Shown here: positions 7,946 to 14,862 of the stretch, piece by piece | How the letters are laid out: every line of letters begins with the position of its first letter | How positions within the stretch are numbered: position 1 is the first letter of the stretch | Position numbers and translations under genes: made by a program | The notes under the pieces: generated by a model | The model's database searches: none | Seen by the model: only the letters and a program-made list of their open reading frames with translations | Told to the model about the DNA's origin: nothing | NCBI GenBank assembly: GCA_002479415.1 | Contig: DLMZ01000037.1 | Span: 395 to 22,311, forward strand | DNA length: 21,917 bases | Direction: 5' to 3' | DNA from: Firmicutes bacterium UBA7523 | GTDB taxonomy: Bacteria; Bacillota; Dethiobacteria; Dethiobacterales; Dethiobacteraceae

Positions 7946-8757
7946 TGAATGAACTTATTAAAACGATGAATAAGCTTCGCAAGCATAATCGCAAAGCGTT
8001 AATTCCTTTTATAACTGCCGGATATCCCAATGTGGAGATGACGGAAAAGCTGCTGGCTGTTTTGGCGGAAAACGGTGCGGATGTTATTGAGTTGGGTATA
8101 CCGTTCACCGACCCCTTGGCAGACGGGCCTGTGCTGCAGGCAGCAGCTACAGAAGCGCTGGCCTGCGGAATTGTCCCTAACCAAATATTTGCCTTGGCCA
8201 CACGCTTCAGAGAAAAATATGATACTCCATTAGTCTTTTTAGTGTACTATAACATGGTTTTTAGCCGCGGGCTGGAAGCTTTTTGCCGTGATGCCGCCAA
8301 GGCAGGAATCTCAGCACTAGTTGTCCCTGATCTGCCTTTTGAGGAAGCAGTCGCTTTGGATCGAGCGGCAGAAGCAGCAGGCATAATAAATATTCGTTTT
8401 TTATCTCCAACTACTTCCGACCATCGTTTGGAGAAAATCTGCGGGAGCGCTGCGGGATTTATTTATTGTGTGGCCGTAACGGGAGTAACCGGCGAGCGTG
8501 TGCAAATGGACGCCGGAGTTGATTCACTATTGTTAAGAGCCAGGAAACACACCAATGTTTCATTAGCTTTGGGATTTGGCATTTCTAACGCTGCACAAGC
8601 TAAAGCCGCTGCGCAAAAGGCAGACGCAGTTATAGTGGGCAGTGCCTTGACTAGAAAGATTATGGATGCGGAGCCCTCTAATAGCTTAAGTGTAGTAGAA
8701 GAGTTTATGCAGGCTCTTAGAAATGCCATTGACGGAGGCGATATAGATGCCGGCTAA
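7945..8757 (+). CDS. trpA: Tryptophan synthase alpha chain
   Basis: TrpA cleaves indole-3-glycerol phosphate and channels indole to TrpB. With the ATG at 7945 the protein has 270 residues, and its catalytic residues fall at Glu49 (VIELGIPF) and Asp60 (PLADGP), the same numbers as in the Salmonella enzyme. The later GVTGER loop and phosphate-site residues (GFGIS, VGSAL) are also present. A GTG three bases upstream (7942) is an alternative start. Both overlap the trpB stop, and the upstream AACGGGGGT is a mediocre ribosome binding site, which points to coupled translation. The 3' end overlaps the next gene by 11 bases. Confidence 0.95.
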   Translation: MNELIKTMNKLRKHNRKALIPFITAGYPNVEMTEKLLAVLAENGADVIELGIPFTDPLADGPVLQAAATEALACGIVPNQIFALATRFREKYDTPLVFLVYYNMVFSRGLEAFCRDAAKAGISALVVPDLPFEEAVALDRAAEAAGIINIRFLSPTTSDHRLEKICGSAAGFIYCVAVTGVTGERVQMDAGVDSLLLRARKHTNVSLALGFGISNAAQAKAAAQKADAVIVGSALTRKIMDAEPSNSLSVVEEFMQALRNAIDGGDIDAG

Positions 8758-9559
8758 ATCTGCTGTGAATCGAGTAATAAAACAAATTATTGAAGTTGGT
8801 GATATTCGTATCGGCGGCGGAGAATTAGCTGTAATGGCCGGGCCTTGCGCGGTGGAGTCTGAAGAAATGCTGTTCCGTACGGCTGAAGCGGTAAGCAAAG
8901 AAGGGGCACAAATCTTGCGCGGCGGTGCGTTTAAGCCAAGATCCTCCCCAAAAGCCTTTCAGGGGTTGGGTGAGCCGGGACTGGCGATGCTGCGGAATGC
9001 GGCAACAGCATGGGGGCTGGCTGTAATTACCGAGGTTTTAGATACACGAGATGTTGATTTAGTAGCGAATCATGCCGATATTTTGCAGGTTGGTTCGCGG
9101 AATATGCAAAACACTGCTTTGCTCAAAGAGGTGGGAAAAAGCTGTCGGCCCGTCTTGCTGAAGCGGGGAATGTCTTCCACCTTAGAGGAGTGGTTGTTAG
9201 CCGCCCAGTATATATTAGACGCGGGAAATCCCAATGTAATACTATGTGAGCGGGGGATACGCACTTTCGAGACTGCAACTCGGAATACTTTGGACTTAAG
9301 TGCAGTTTCGCTCGTTAAGGAGCTTTCAGGGTTACCTGTAATAGTTGACCCCAGCCACAGTACGGGAAGGCGCAGCTTGGTGACGCCAATGAGCAAAGCA
9401 GCTGTTGCCGCCGGTGCTGACGGGTTAATCATAGAAGTACACCCTGAGCCTGAAAATGCTGCTTGCGACGGGCCGCAGTCTCTGACACCCGCAGAGTTCG
9501 GCAAGTTGATGAGCCAAGTAAAAAGAATTTATAAGGCAGTAATAGAAAACGGAGAATGA
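8747..9559 (+). CDS. aroF: 3-deoxy-7-phosphoheptulonate (DAHP) synthase, short type I-beta form
   Basis: DAHP synthase joins phosphoenolpyruvate and erythrose-4-phosphate in the first shikimate step. The 270-residue protein shows GPCAVE (32-37), GGAFKPRSSP (59-68), LQVGSRNMQN, LLKRGM and VDPSHSTGRR. Likely metal ligands are Cys34, His204, Glu230 and Asp241. From memory, the Thermotoga maritima enzyme uses Cys102, His272, Glu298 and Asp309. All four differ by exactly 68, so the N-terminal ferredoxin-like regulatory domain of that enzyme appears to be absent here. No chorismate mutase or ACT domain is fused. The ATG has GGAGG 8 bases upstream and overlaps trpA by 11 bases, placing aroF in the T-box controlled trp operon, where it would raise chorismate supply under tryptophan limitation. 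Confidence 0.95.
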   Translation: MPAKSAVNRVIKQIIEVGDIRIGGGELAVMAGPCAVESEEMLFRTAEAVSKEGAQILRGGAFKPRSSPKAFQGLGEPGLAMLRNAATAWGLAVITEVLDTRDVDLVANHADILQVGSRNMQNTALLKEVGKSCRPVLLKRGMSSTLEEWLLAAQYILDAGNPNVILCERGIRTFETATRNTLDLSAVSLVKELSGLPVIVDPSHSTGRRSLVTPMSKAAVAAGADGLIIEVHPEPENAACDGPQSLTPAEFGKLMSQVKRIYKAVIENGE

Positions 9560-9563
9560 TTCC

Positions 9564-9592
9564 TTGACGCTTAAAAATTTAGGGGATAAAAT
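9564..9592 (+). promoter_or_regulatory. Promoter for the PII-like/antiporter unit
   Basis: TTGACG (9564-9569) and TAAAAT (9587-9592) are separated by 17 bases, close to the sigma-A consensus. It starts four bases after the aroF stop. Predicted transcription start is near 9599, just before a strong hairpin. Confidence 0.7.
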
Positions 9593-9604
9593 AGAAATTA
9601 AGAA

Positions 9605-9626
9605 GAATACCGCGCAAGCGGTATTC
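9605..9626 (+). other. 9-bp hairpin with GCAA tetraloop in the 5' UTR
   Basis: GAATACCGC (9605-9613) pairs perfectly with GCGGTATTC (9618-9626) around a GCAA loop of the GNRA class. No T-run follows, so it is a poor intrinsic terminator. If the promoter at 9564-9592 is used, the hairpin lies within about 10 bases of the mRNA 5' end, where such structures often protect transcripts from decay. It could also act as a weak 3' end for trp operon mRNA. Confidence 0.7.
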
Positions 9627-9652
9627 TCACTTATGGCACAGGAGGTTTTATT

Positions 9653-9997
9653 ATGGAGTTGTTAGTTTTTATACTTAATCAACCCGAATACTTGGATGAA
9701 GTTTTAGAAGGGTTTTTAAGTGTTGGAATCAGCGGTGCCACAGTTATAGATTCTACAGGAATGGGGCGGACTCTTTGTGATAAGGTTCCTATCTTCGGCG
9801 GTATTCGCGGCATGATTCAGGGCTGTCGGCCCAATAATCTAACAATACTTACCGTAGTTCGCAATAAGGACGAACGAGACCAAGCAATAAAGGTAATAGA
9901 AGGTACATTAGGGGATCTTAGTCAACCAAATGCCGGATTTTTCTTTTGTTTGCCGGTTTCCATGGCTAAGGGCTTTGCCAAGTCACTGACTGAGTAA
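9653..9997 (+). CDS. Small PII-like protein
   Basis: The 114-residue cytoplasmic protein starts at ATG 9653 with AGGAGG at 9640-9645. The pattern MELLVFILNQPEYLDEVLEGFLSVG, with a following GATVIDSTGMGR segment and a C-terminal LPVSMAKGF, resembles PII-like (GlnB-fold) proteins often found beside transporter genes in Bacillota. It lacks the classical PII T-loop tyrosine signature and the PROSITE-type PII motifs, so it is not GlnB/GlnK. The antiporter gene follows after 22 bases, which suggests that it regulates that transporter, perhaps in response to a nucleotide. This is inference from context. The fold assignment rests on sequence recognition alone. Confidence 0.7.
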   Translation: MELLVFILNQPEYLDEVLEGFLSVGISGATVIDSTGMGRTLCDKVPIFGGIRGMIQGCRPNNLTILTVVRNKDERDQAIKVIEGTLGDLSQPNAGFFFCLPVSMAKGFAKSLTE

Positions 9998-10019
9998 TAA
10001 TACGCTAAGGGGTGTTTTT

Positions 10020-11225
10020 TTGCTGTACATAAATCAAGTTTTAGGCATAGCATTACTTATTTTGATAGGTTACCTCGGAGGCCATTTGTCCCGGTTGTGC
10101 AAAATGCCCTCTGTTACCGGCTACGTGCTGGCGGGCATGCTGATTGGCCCTTCGGTTTTTGCTGTTTTGCCAAGGGAATTAGGATTAGAACTGGAAAGCG
10201 TTAAGGTTTTAGGCTTGGGCATTATTGCAATGATTATTGGCGGAGAACTGGAAATTCCCCGGATAAAATTGCTTGGAAAGTGTATTTTCTGGATTACTCC
10301 CATACAGGTTTTAATGACCGGTGTCATTGTTTTTGCAGGCATGTTTTGGTTTGGTAAAATGCCGTTGCCCCATGCGCTCCTTCTTGGCGCCATGGCCACA
10401 GCCACCGCACCGGCCACGCCTGTTGCTATCATACGCGAGTATCGTGCTAAAGGCCCGTTTACCAGCACCTTAATGAGCATAATTGCAATTGATGATGCGG
10501 CCTGCATCATACTTTTCGGCTTGGTTTCCGCCGCAGCATCGGTAATGCTTAACGGGACTGCATTCACCTTAGCTGCCGTTTGGCACCCCTTTTTAGAGCT
10601 GTTTGGCTCCGTATTGCTGGGAGTCGGCACCGCATTTTTATTAATATTGATTTTGCGCTATGTTAAAGACAAGCAACAACGACTTGTGCTGCTAATCGGC
10701 TTTATTATGCTAAACAGCGGCATTGCACAAGCTTTAGAGTATTCTCCCTTGCTGACGAATATGGTTTCCGGGTTTGTCATCGCCAATGTATATTCCAAGC
10801 CGGCAAGCTTATTAGCTATTTTCAACGATATAGAATTACCTATATTTATCCTTTTCTTCACTTTGGCAGGGCTTAGCCTCCATCTTGACATCCTGACAGC
10901 CAACTGGCAATTGGCTCTTCTGTATATTGTGGTTCGCAGCATTGGCAAAGTAGGAGGTATTTCTCTAGGCGCACATATCGGCGGCGCCAGCATAGAAGTA
11001 AAAAAATATTTGGGGTTTGCCATGCTTTCTAAGGCTGGTGTGACAATCGGCTTGCTTCTTCTGGTGCAGAGCCGTTTCCCCGGCATTGCCGGTGTTATTA
11101 CAGCAGTGGAGCTGGCTGCGGTGACCGTCTTCGAAATTATCGGTCCGGGTATAACCCGTTATGCGCTCTTTGCTTCCGGCGAAGCCGGCAAAGCGAGTCC
11201 GGCAGGTGAGCCGATGACAAATTAA
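10020..11225 (+). CDS. CPA2-type cation:proton antiporter
   Basis: The 401-residue protein is almost wholly hydrophobic, with about 11-13 membrane segments and no C-terminal RCK/TrkA-N domain. Family features are the N-terminal PSVTGYVLAGMLIGP segment, the ATATAPATPVAIIRE segment around residues 127-140 and the paired acidic residues Asp158-Asp159 in AIDDAA, the ion-binding aspartates of CPA2 Na+/H+ antiporters. It should exchange Na+ or K+ for protons at the cytoplasmic membrane; the ion cannot be told from sequence. The start is TTG 10020, preceded by AAGGGGTG at 10007-10014. It is cotranscribed with the PII-like gene 22 bases upstream. No clear T-rich terminator follows. Confidence 0.88.
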   Translation: MLYINQVLGIALLILIGYLGGHLSRLCKMPSVTGYVLAGMLIGPSVFAVLPRELGLELESVKVLGLGIIAMIIGGELEIPRIKLLGKCIFWITPIQVLMTGVIVFAGMFWFGKMPLPHALLLGAMATATAPATPVAIIREYRAKGPFTSTLMSIIAIDDAACIILFGLVSAAASVMLNGTAFTLAAVWHPFLELFGSVLLGVGTAFLLILILRYVKDKQQRLVLLIGFIMLNSGIAQALEYSPLLTNMVSGFVIANVYSKPASLLAIFNDIELPIFILFFTLAGLSLHLDILTANWQLALLYIVVRSIGKVGGISLGAHIGGASIEVKKYLGFAMLSKAGVTIGLLLLVQSRFPGIAGVITAVELAAVTVFEIIGPGITRYALFASGEAGKASPAGEPMTN

Positions 11226-11262
11226 GTTCGCAACTATTTTGCAGCTACTAGCTTTCGCCAAC

Positions 11263-11291
11263 TTTACCAAAAGTGGCAGGTGTGTTATAAT
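11263..11291 (+). promoter_or_regulatory. Promoter of scfA
   Basis: TTTACC (11263-11268) and a perfect TATAAT (11286-11291) are 17 bases apart, with TG at 11283-11284 giving an extended -10. The -35 lies inside an imperfect inverted repeat (GCCA-A-CTTT at 11257-11265 with AAAGTGGC at 11270-11277) that could be an operator or a weak hairpin. Confidence 0.75.
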
Positions 11292-11322
11292 TATGCTGTA
11301 ATCTGACAAGGAGGCGAAAACT

Positions 11323-11481
11323 TTGACGATGAAGCATATTATTACACTGAATCCTGATGCGGCACAGGCGTTTGAAGCGGGGACAGGTTGCGGCGAATGT
11401 CCCACGTCATGCCAATCCGCTTGCAAAACTTCTTGCACCGTAGGCAATCAGGTGTGTATTCGTGAAGAAGAAAAAAAGTAG
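11323..11481 (+). CDS. scfA: SCIFF ranthipeptide precursor (six cysteines in forty-five residues)
   Basis: This 52-residue peptide belongs to the SCIFF family of radical SAM modified peptides. It has exactly six cysteines at 23, 26, 30, 34, 38 and 45, all between residues 23 and 45, and the conserved core CQSACKTSCTVGNQ. The N-terminus with KHIITLN is the leader recognised by the maturase in this family. Maturation forms Cys-to-side-chain thioether bridges. The start is TTG 11323, 8 bases after AAGGAGG (11308-11314). The ATG at 11329, giving the family-like MKHI start and 50 residues, is an alternative but lies 14 bases from the ribosome binding site. The maturase gene scfB follows 48 bases later, beyond a terminator. 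No dedicated protease or exporter is adjacent. Confidence 0.95.
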   Translation: MTMKHIITLNPDAAQAFEAGTGCGECPTSCQSACKTSCTVGNQVCIREEEKK

Positions 11482-11500
11482 TCGCGGACTACTTTTTTTT
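11471..11500 (+). terminator. Intrinsic terminator between scfA and scfB
   Basis: AGTAGTC (11477-11483) pairs with GACTACT (11487-11493) around GCG. An A-run before and a run of eight T after (11493-11500) can extend the stem to about 13 bp. The scfA stop codon (11479-11481) lies in the 5' arm. It probably makes scfA mRNA more abundant than scfB mRNA, giving excess substrate over enzyme. Confidence 0.88.
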
Positions 11501-11529
11501 ATATAGGTTTATATAGGGAGAGGACATTA

Positions 11530-12882
11530 TTGGTATATACATATGAAATGCATGGCTTGAAGCTGGCGTTGGACGTAGAAAGCGGTGCTTTGCACGTGCT
11601 GGACGAGCCTTCGTACGCAGCGTTGCAGCTTTTGGCTTCCGCTGAATGCAAAGATGCGGAAAAACAGATTTTAGAAAAATTCGGTGAACAATCGACAAAG
11701 CAGGTATTTTCAGAAATAAGTGAATTGCAGAAAAAAGGACTTCTGTTTAGTGGCAAGATGCCGATAAGCTCTATATCTGACGGCGTAGTAAAAGCTCTTT
11801 GCATTCATCTTGCTCATGACTGCAATTTACGCTGCGGATACTGTTTTGCCGGCTCAGGAAACTACGGAGGCGTCAGAGGCTTAATGCCCCTATATACGGC
11901 AAAGCGGTCGGTAGACTTCTTGTTGGAAAACAGCGGAAAACGCCGGCATTGTGAGATTGACTTCTTCGGCGGTGAACCGCTTTTAAATTTTGATGTACTG
12001 CGGGAAACGGTAGCTTACGGTAAGAAAAGAGCAGAAGAACTGGACAAGGTGTTAAAATTTACTGTTACTACTAACGCTCTAGCTTTAACGGAAAAAGTAC
12101 GTGATTATTTGAATTCCGAACAAATCAGCGTTGTTCTTTCCCTAGACGGACGGCGGGATGTTCACGATAGGATGCGGCGTTTACCCGGCGGCGGCCCCAG
12201 CTATGATGCAGTTCTAAGTAACTGCAAGGAAATGGTGGCAGGCAGGAACGGGGAAAATTACTATTTGCGCGGCACTTATACCCGGCACAATCGTGATTTC
12301 ACCGAAGATGTTCTGAGTATGCTGGATGAAGGCTTCGACCAGATATCTCTGGAGCCAGCGGTATTGACGCCGGATAAGCAAGAGTCTTTGCGTGAAGAGG
12401 ATTTGCAAGAATTGTTTGCCCAATATGAACGGCTGGTGGACGTGCTATGGCAGAGAGAGCTTAATGGAAAAAGGGCTAACTTTTTTCATTTTGAGCTTGA
12501 TTTAAAGCACGGTCCGTGTGCAAAGAAGAGAGTGTCAGGATGCGGAGCCGGTGAAGCATATCTTGCTGTTGCCCCCGACGGCAGATTATATCCATGCCAT
12601 CAATTTGTGGGTGAAGAAGATTTTTATGCAGGCCATGTTTCTTCAGGAATCATTAAGGATAGACTTAACAGGTTTTACGGGTTGGATACGGAAAACAAAA
12701 CTGTTTGTGGGAGCTGCTTCGCCCGCTTTTTTTGCGGAGGCGGCTGCCATGCTTCGGCTTGGATTATTAACCATGATTTGCTGGAACCGTATTCTTTGGG
12801 GTGTGCGCTGCACCGCAAGCGAGTAGAGTGCGGCTTGTATTTACAAGCAAGGCGTATGCTTCATCAACTGGGAAGTGAGTAG
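11530..12882 (+). CDS. scfB: SCIFF peptide maturase, radical SAM/SPASM enzyme
   Basis: ScfB installs thioether cross-links in the SCIFF peptide encoded just upstream. The 450-residue protein has an N-terminal ~80-residue segment fitting the peptide-recognition (RRE, PqqD-like) domain. A radical SAM domain follows, with Cys98, Cys102 and Cys105 (CNLRCGYC) for the SAM-binding cluster and GGEP at 147-150. The C-terminal SPASM region has many cysteines (330, 338, 356, 393, 396, 402, 406, 425), enough for two auxiliary [4Fe-4S] clusters as in CteB from Clostridium thermocellum. The start is TTG 11530 with GGGAGAGG at 11516-11523. Transcription probably depends on read-through of the scfA terminator. 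The stop abuts the rarA ATG. Confidence 0.95.
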   Translation: MVYTYEMHGLKLALDVESGALHVLDEPSYAALQLLASAECKDAEKQILEKFGEQSTKQVFSEISELQKKGLLFSGKMPISSISDGVVKALCIHLAHDCNLRCGYCFAGSGNYGGVRGLMPLYTAKRSVDFLLENSGKRRHCEIDFFGGEPLLNFDVLRETVAYGKKRAEELDKVLKFTVTTNALALTEKVRDYLNSEQISVVLSLDGRRDVHDRMRRLPGGGPSYDAVLSNCKEMVAGRNGENYYLRGTYTRHNRDFTEDVLSMLDEGFDQISLEPAVLTPDKQESLREEDLQELFAQYERLVDVLWQRELNGKRANFFHFELDLKHGPCAKKRVSGCGAGEAYLAVAPDGRLYPCHQFVGEEDFYAGHVSSGIIKDRLNRFYGLDTENKTVCGSCFARFFCGGGCHASAWIINHDLLEPYSLGCALHRKRVECGLYLQARRMLHQLGSE

Positions 12883-14223
12883 ATGGACATTTTTACCTTC
12901 CGCGAAGAAGAGGAATTAAAAAAGCACGGGCCTTTAGCACTAAAATTGCGTCCTATGTCTCTTGACGGTTTCTTTGGACAGCAGCATTTAATCGGAGAGG
13001 GGAAGCCTTTACGCAGGCTTATTGAAAGCGATGTGCTTTCCTCTTTGCTATTTTACGGTCCTCCTGGTACGGGAAAAACCACTTTAGCCGAGATTATTGC
13101 TGCGGAAAGCCAGGCGGTGTTTGTTCGTGTAAACGCTGTTTCTTCCAGTGTGGCCGAGCTGCGTAAAATCATGACCGAAGCAAGGGATAGGTTGGCCCGG
13201 GAGGGTAAAAGGACAGTCCTTTTTATAGATGAAATTCATAGATTTAATAAGTCGCAGCAGGATGCTTTATTGCCGTCGGTGGAAAAAGGAATCGTGGTGC
13301 TCATTGGTGCAACAACTGAAAATCCTTATTTCACTGTAAATGCTCCTTTATTATCAAGAATGCGGATTTTTCCGTTTGAACCGCTTTCGCTGGAAGATTT
13401 AAAAATATTAGTCCAGAGAGCTATGTTATCGGGTGAACCGCGCTTACTAGATGCAGAAGTAACTGAGGATGCGCTGGAGCACATTGTATTTGCTGCCAAT
13501 GGTGATGCTCGTTCTGCATTGAACTCTCTGGAATTGGCGGCGGCGCTGGCCGTGCCGAAAGCTGATGGCAAGCGGCTGGTGGATAAAGAGCTGGTTGAAG
13601 AAGCAGTTCAGCGCCGCGCTGTAGTTTATGATAAAGATGGTGATACTCACTATGATGTTATTTCTGCCTTTATTAAATCCATACGCGGGTCAGATCCCGA
13701 TGCGGCACTTTACTGGTTGGCAAGAATGCTTGAAGCAGGCGAGGATCCGTTGTTTATAGCGCGAAGGCTGCTTATCTCTGCTTCCGAGGATGTCGGTAAT
13801 GCCGACCCTCACGGCTTGTTGGTGGCGGCAGCCGCAGCACAGACTGTACAAATGATTGGTTTGCCGGAGGGGCGGATTGCTTTAGCGCAAGCTACAACAT
13901 ACTTAGCTACTGCGCCGAAAAGCAATGCAGCCTATCTGGCTGGAGATGAAGCACTGGCTTTCGTTAAGAGCCGTCCCGGCGACCGTGTTCCTCCGCATTT
14001 GCGGGATACCGCCTATGCCGGCGCAAAAAAAATGGGGTACGGTAAGGACTACTTATATCCCCACAATTTCCCAGGAAATTATGTGCCGCAGAATTATCTG
14101 CCTGAGGGCATGGAACGGCCTTATTTCTACAAGCCTGGTAATAACGGCTATGAACGTTCTATTTCTGAGAGAATGGAACGCTGGAAAGTAGAGCGGAAAG
14201 ATAAAAGTGGCAGTTATGATTGA
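12883..14223 (+). CDS. rarA: Replication-associated recombination protein A (MgsA/RarA AAA+ ATPase)
   Basis: RarA acts on stalled replication forks and is a clamp-loader-like AAA+ ATPase. The 446-residue protein has Walker A GPPGTGKT (59-66), Walker B LFIDEIHRF with Asp116-Glu117, the IGATTENP sensor 1 region and LLSRM arginine-finger region. The C-terminal tetramerisation part includes RRLLISASEDVGNADP and GYGKDYLYPHNFPGN. Length is typical. The ATG follows the scfB stop with no intervening base, and the 3' end overlaps the next gene, so it is cotranscribed with its neighbours. No functional link to scfB is implied. Confidence 0.95.
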   Translation: MDIFTFREEEELKKHGPLALKLRPMSLDGFFGQQHLIGEGKPLRRLIESDVLSSLLFYGPPGTGKTTLAEIIAAESQAVFVRVNAVSSSVAELRKIMTEARDRLAREGKRTVLFIDEIHRFNKSQQDALLPSVEKGIVVLIGATTENPYFTVNAPLLSRMRIFPFEPLSLEDLKILVQRAMLSGEPRLLDAEVTEDALEHIVFAANGDARSALNSLELAAALAVPKADGKRLVDKELVEEAVQRRAVVYDKDGDTHYDVISAFIKSIRGSDPDAALYWLARMLEAGEDPLFIARRLLISASEDVGNADPHGLLVAAAAAQTVQMIGLPEGRIALAQATTYLATAPKSNAAYLAGDEALAFVKSRPGDRVPPHLRDTAYAGAKKMGYGKDYLYPHNFPGNYVPQNYLPEGMERPYFYKPGNNGYERSISERMERWKVERKDKSGSYD

Positions 14224-14836
14224 TCGTTTTGAAACGGTGGCAAATGATATTCGAGTAAAAATTTCTGTAGGAGCCTGCCGTTTTATAGCTTCTGTGGCGC
14301 GAACCGACTCGGAAGAAAAAGCCAAGTCTTTTATAGAAAGGGTAAGCGCCGAGTTTCGTGATGCCACCCATAACGCCTATGCTTACAAAATAGGCTTGGG
14401 GGACGGAGCGCTAATACGACAAAGTGACGCCAATGAGCCCGCAGGCACTGCAGGCACGCCAATTCTGCAAGCTATTGAGCATGCGGAATTAACAAATGTA
14501 ACGGTAGTAGGCACAAGGTATTTTGGCGGCGTTAAGCTAGGTATCGGCGGATTGATTAGAGCATACCGTAATTGTGCAGATGCCGGATTGGCGGAAGCTG
14601 GCAGAATGACACAAATTTTAATGGAATTTCTCCTTGTTAGCGTTTCTTATGAGCTCCTTGGTTCAGTTCTTCGTGAGTTGGCTGCAAGCGGTGGAAAAGT
14701 TGATGACGTTGAATATAATGAAACCGGCGTTTCTATCAGCGCAAGAATTCCTTATAGCGCAATAGATGTACTTCAAAAGCAGTTGACTGATATTACAAGG
14801 GGCAAAATTAAGCTGCTTTTTGGGCAAACTAACTGA
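14207..14836 (+). CDS. yigZ: YigZ/IMPACT family protein (UPF0029)
   Basis: The 209-residue protein has an N-terminal UPF0029/IMPACT domain. The family's usual DGEPSGTAG motif appears here as ANEPAGTAGTP, followed by TNVTVVGTRYFGGVKLG and GGLIRAY. A C-terminal ~60-residue ferredoxin-like domain completes it. Eukaryotic IMPACT regulates the Gcn2 kinase, but bacterial members have no settled biochemical role. The start is taken as GTG 14207, 6 bases after GGAAAG. ATG 14216 (MIDRF, the common family start) is equally possible and would remove three residues. It overlaps rarA and precedes mnmA by 26 bases. Confidence 0.9.
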   Translation: MAVMIDRFETVANDIRVKISVGACRFIASVARTDSEEKAKSFIERVSAEFRDATHNAYAYKIGLGDGALIRQSDANEPAGTAGTPILQAIEHAELTNVTVVGTRYFGGVKLGIGGLIRAYRNCADAGLAEAGRMTQILMEFLLVSVSYELLGSVLRELAASGGKVDDVEYNETGVSISARIPYSAIDVLQKQLTDITRGKIKLLFGQTN

Positions 14837-14862
14837 TAAGGCCTTTTTCGGGAGGAATGCAA

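Noticed and set aside
9070..9504. 144-codon minus-strand frame over aroF
   Set aside because: Antisense shadow of a gene with intact catalytic motifs; no supporting start signal.
10121..10630. 169-codon minus-strand frame over the antiporter
   Set aside because: The plus-strand frame encodes clear CPA2 motifs; the reverse frame has no recognisable domain.
10965..11447. 160-codon minus-strand frame spanning the antiporter end and scfA
   Set aside because: It would be antisense to the scfA promoter and the conserved SCIFF core; no promoter or ribosome binding site seen on that strand.
12518..12826. 102-codon + frame inside scfB
   Set aside because: Out-of-frame shadow of the SPASM region, whose cysteines are well conserved in the true frame.
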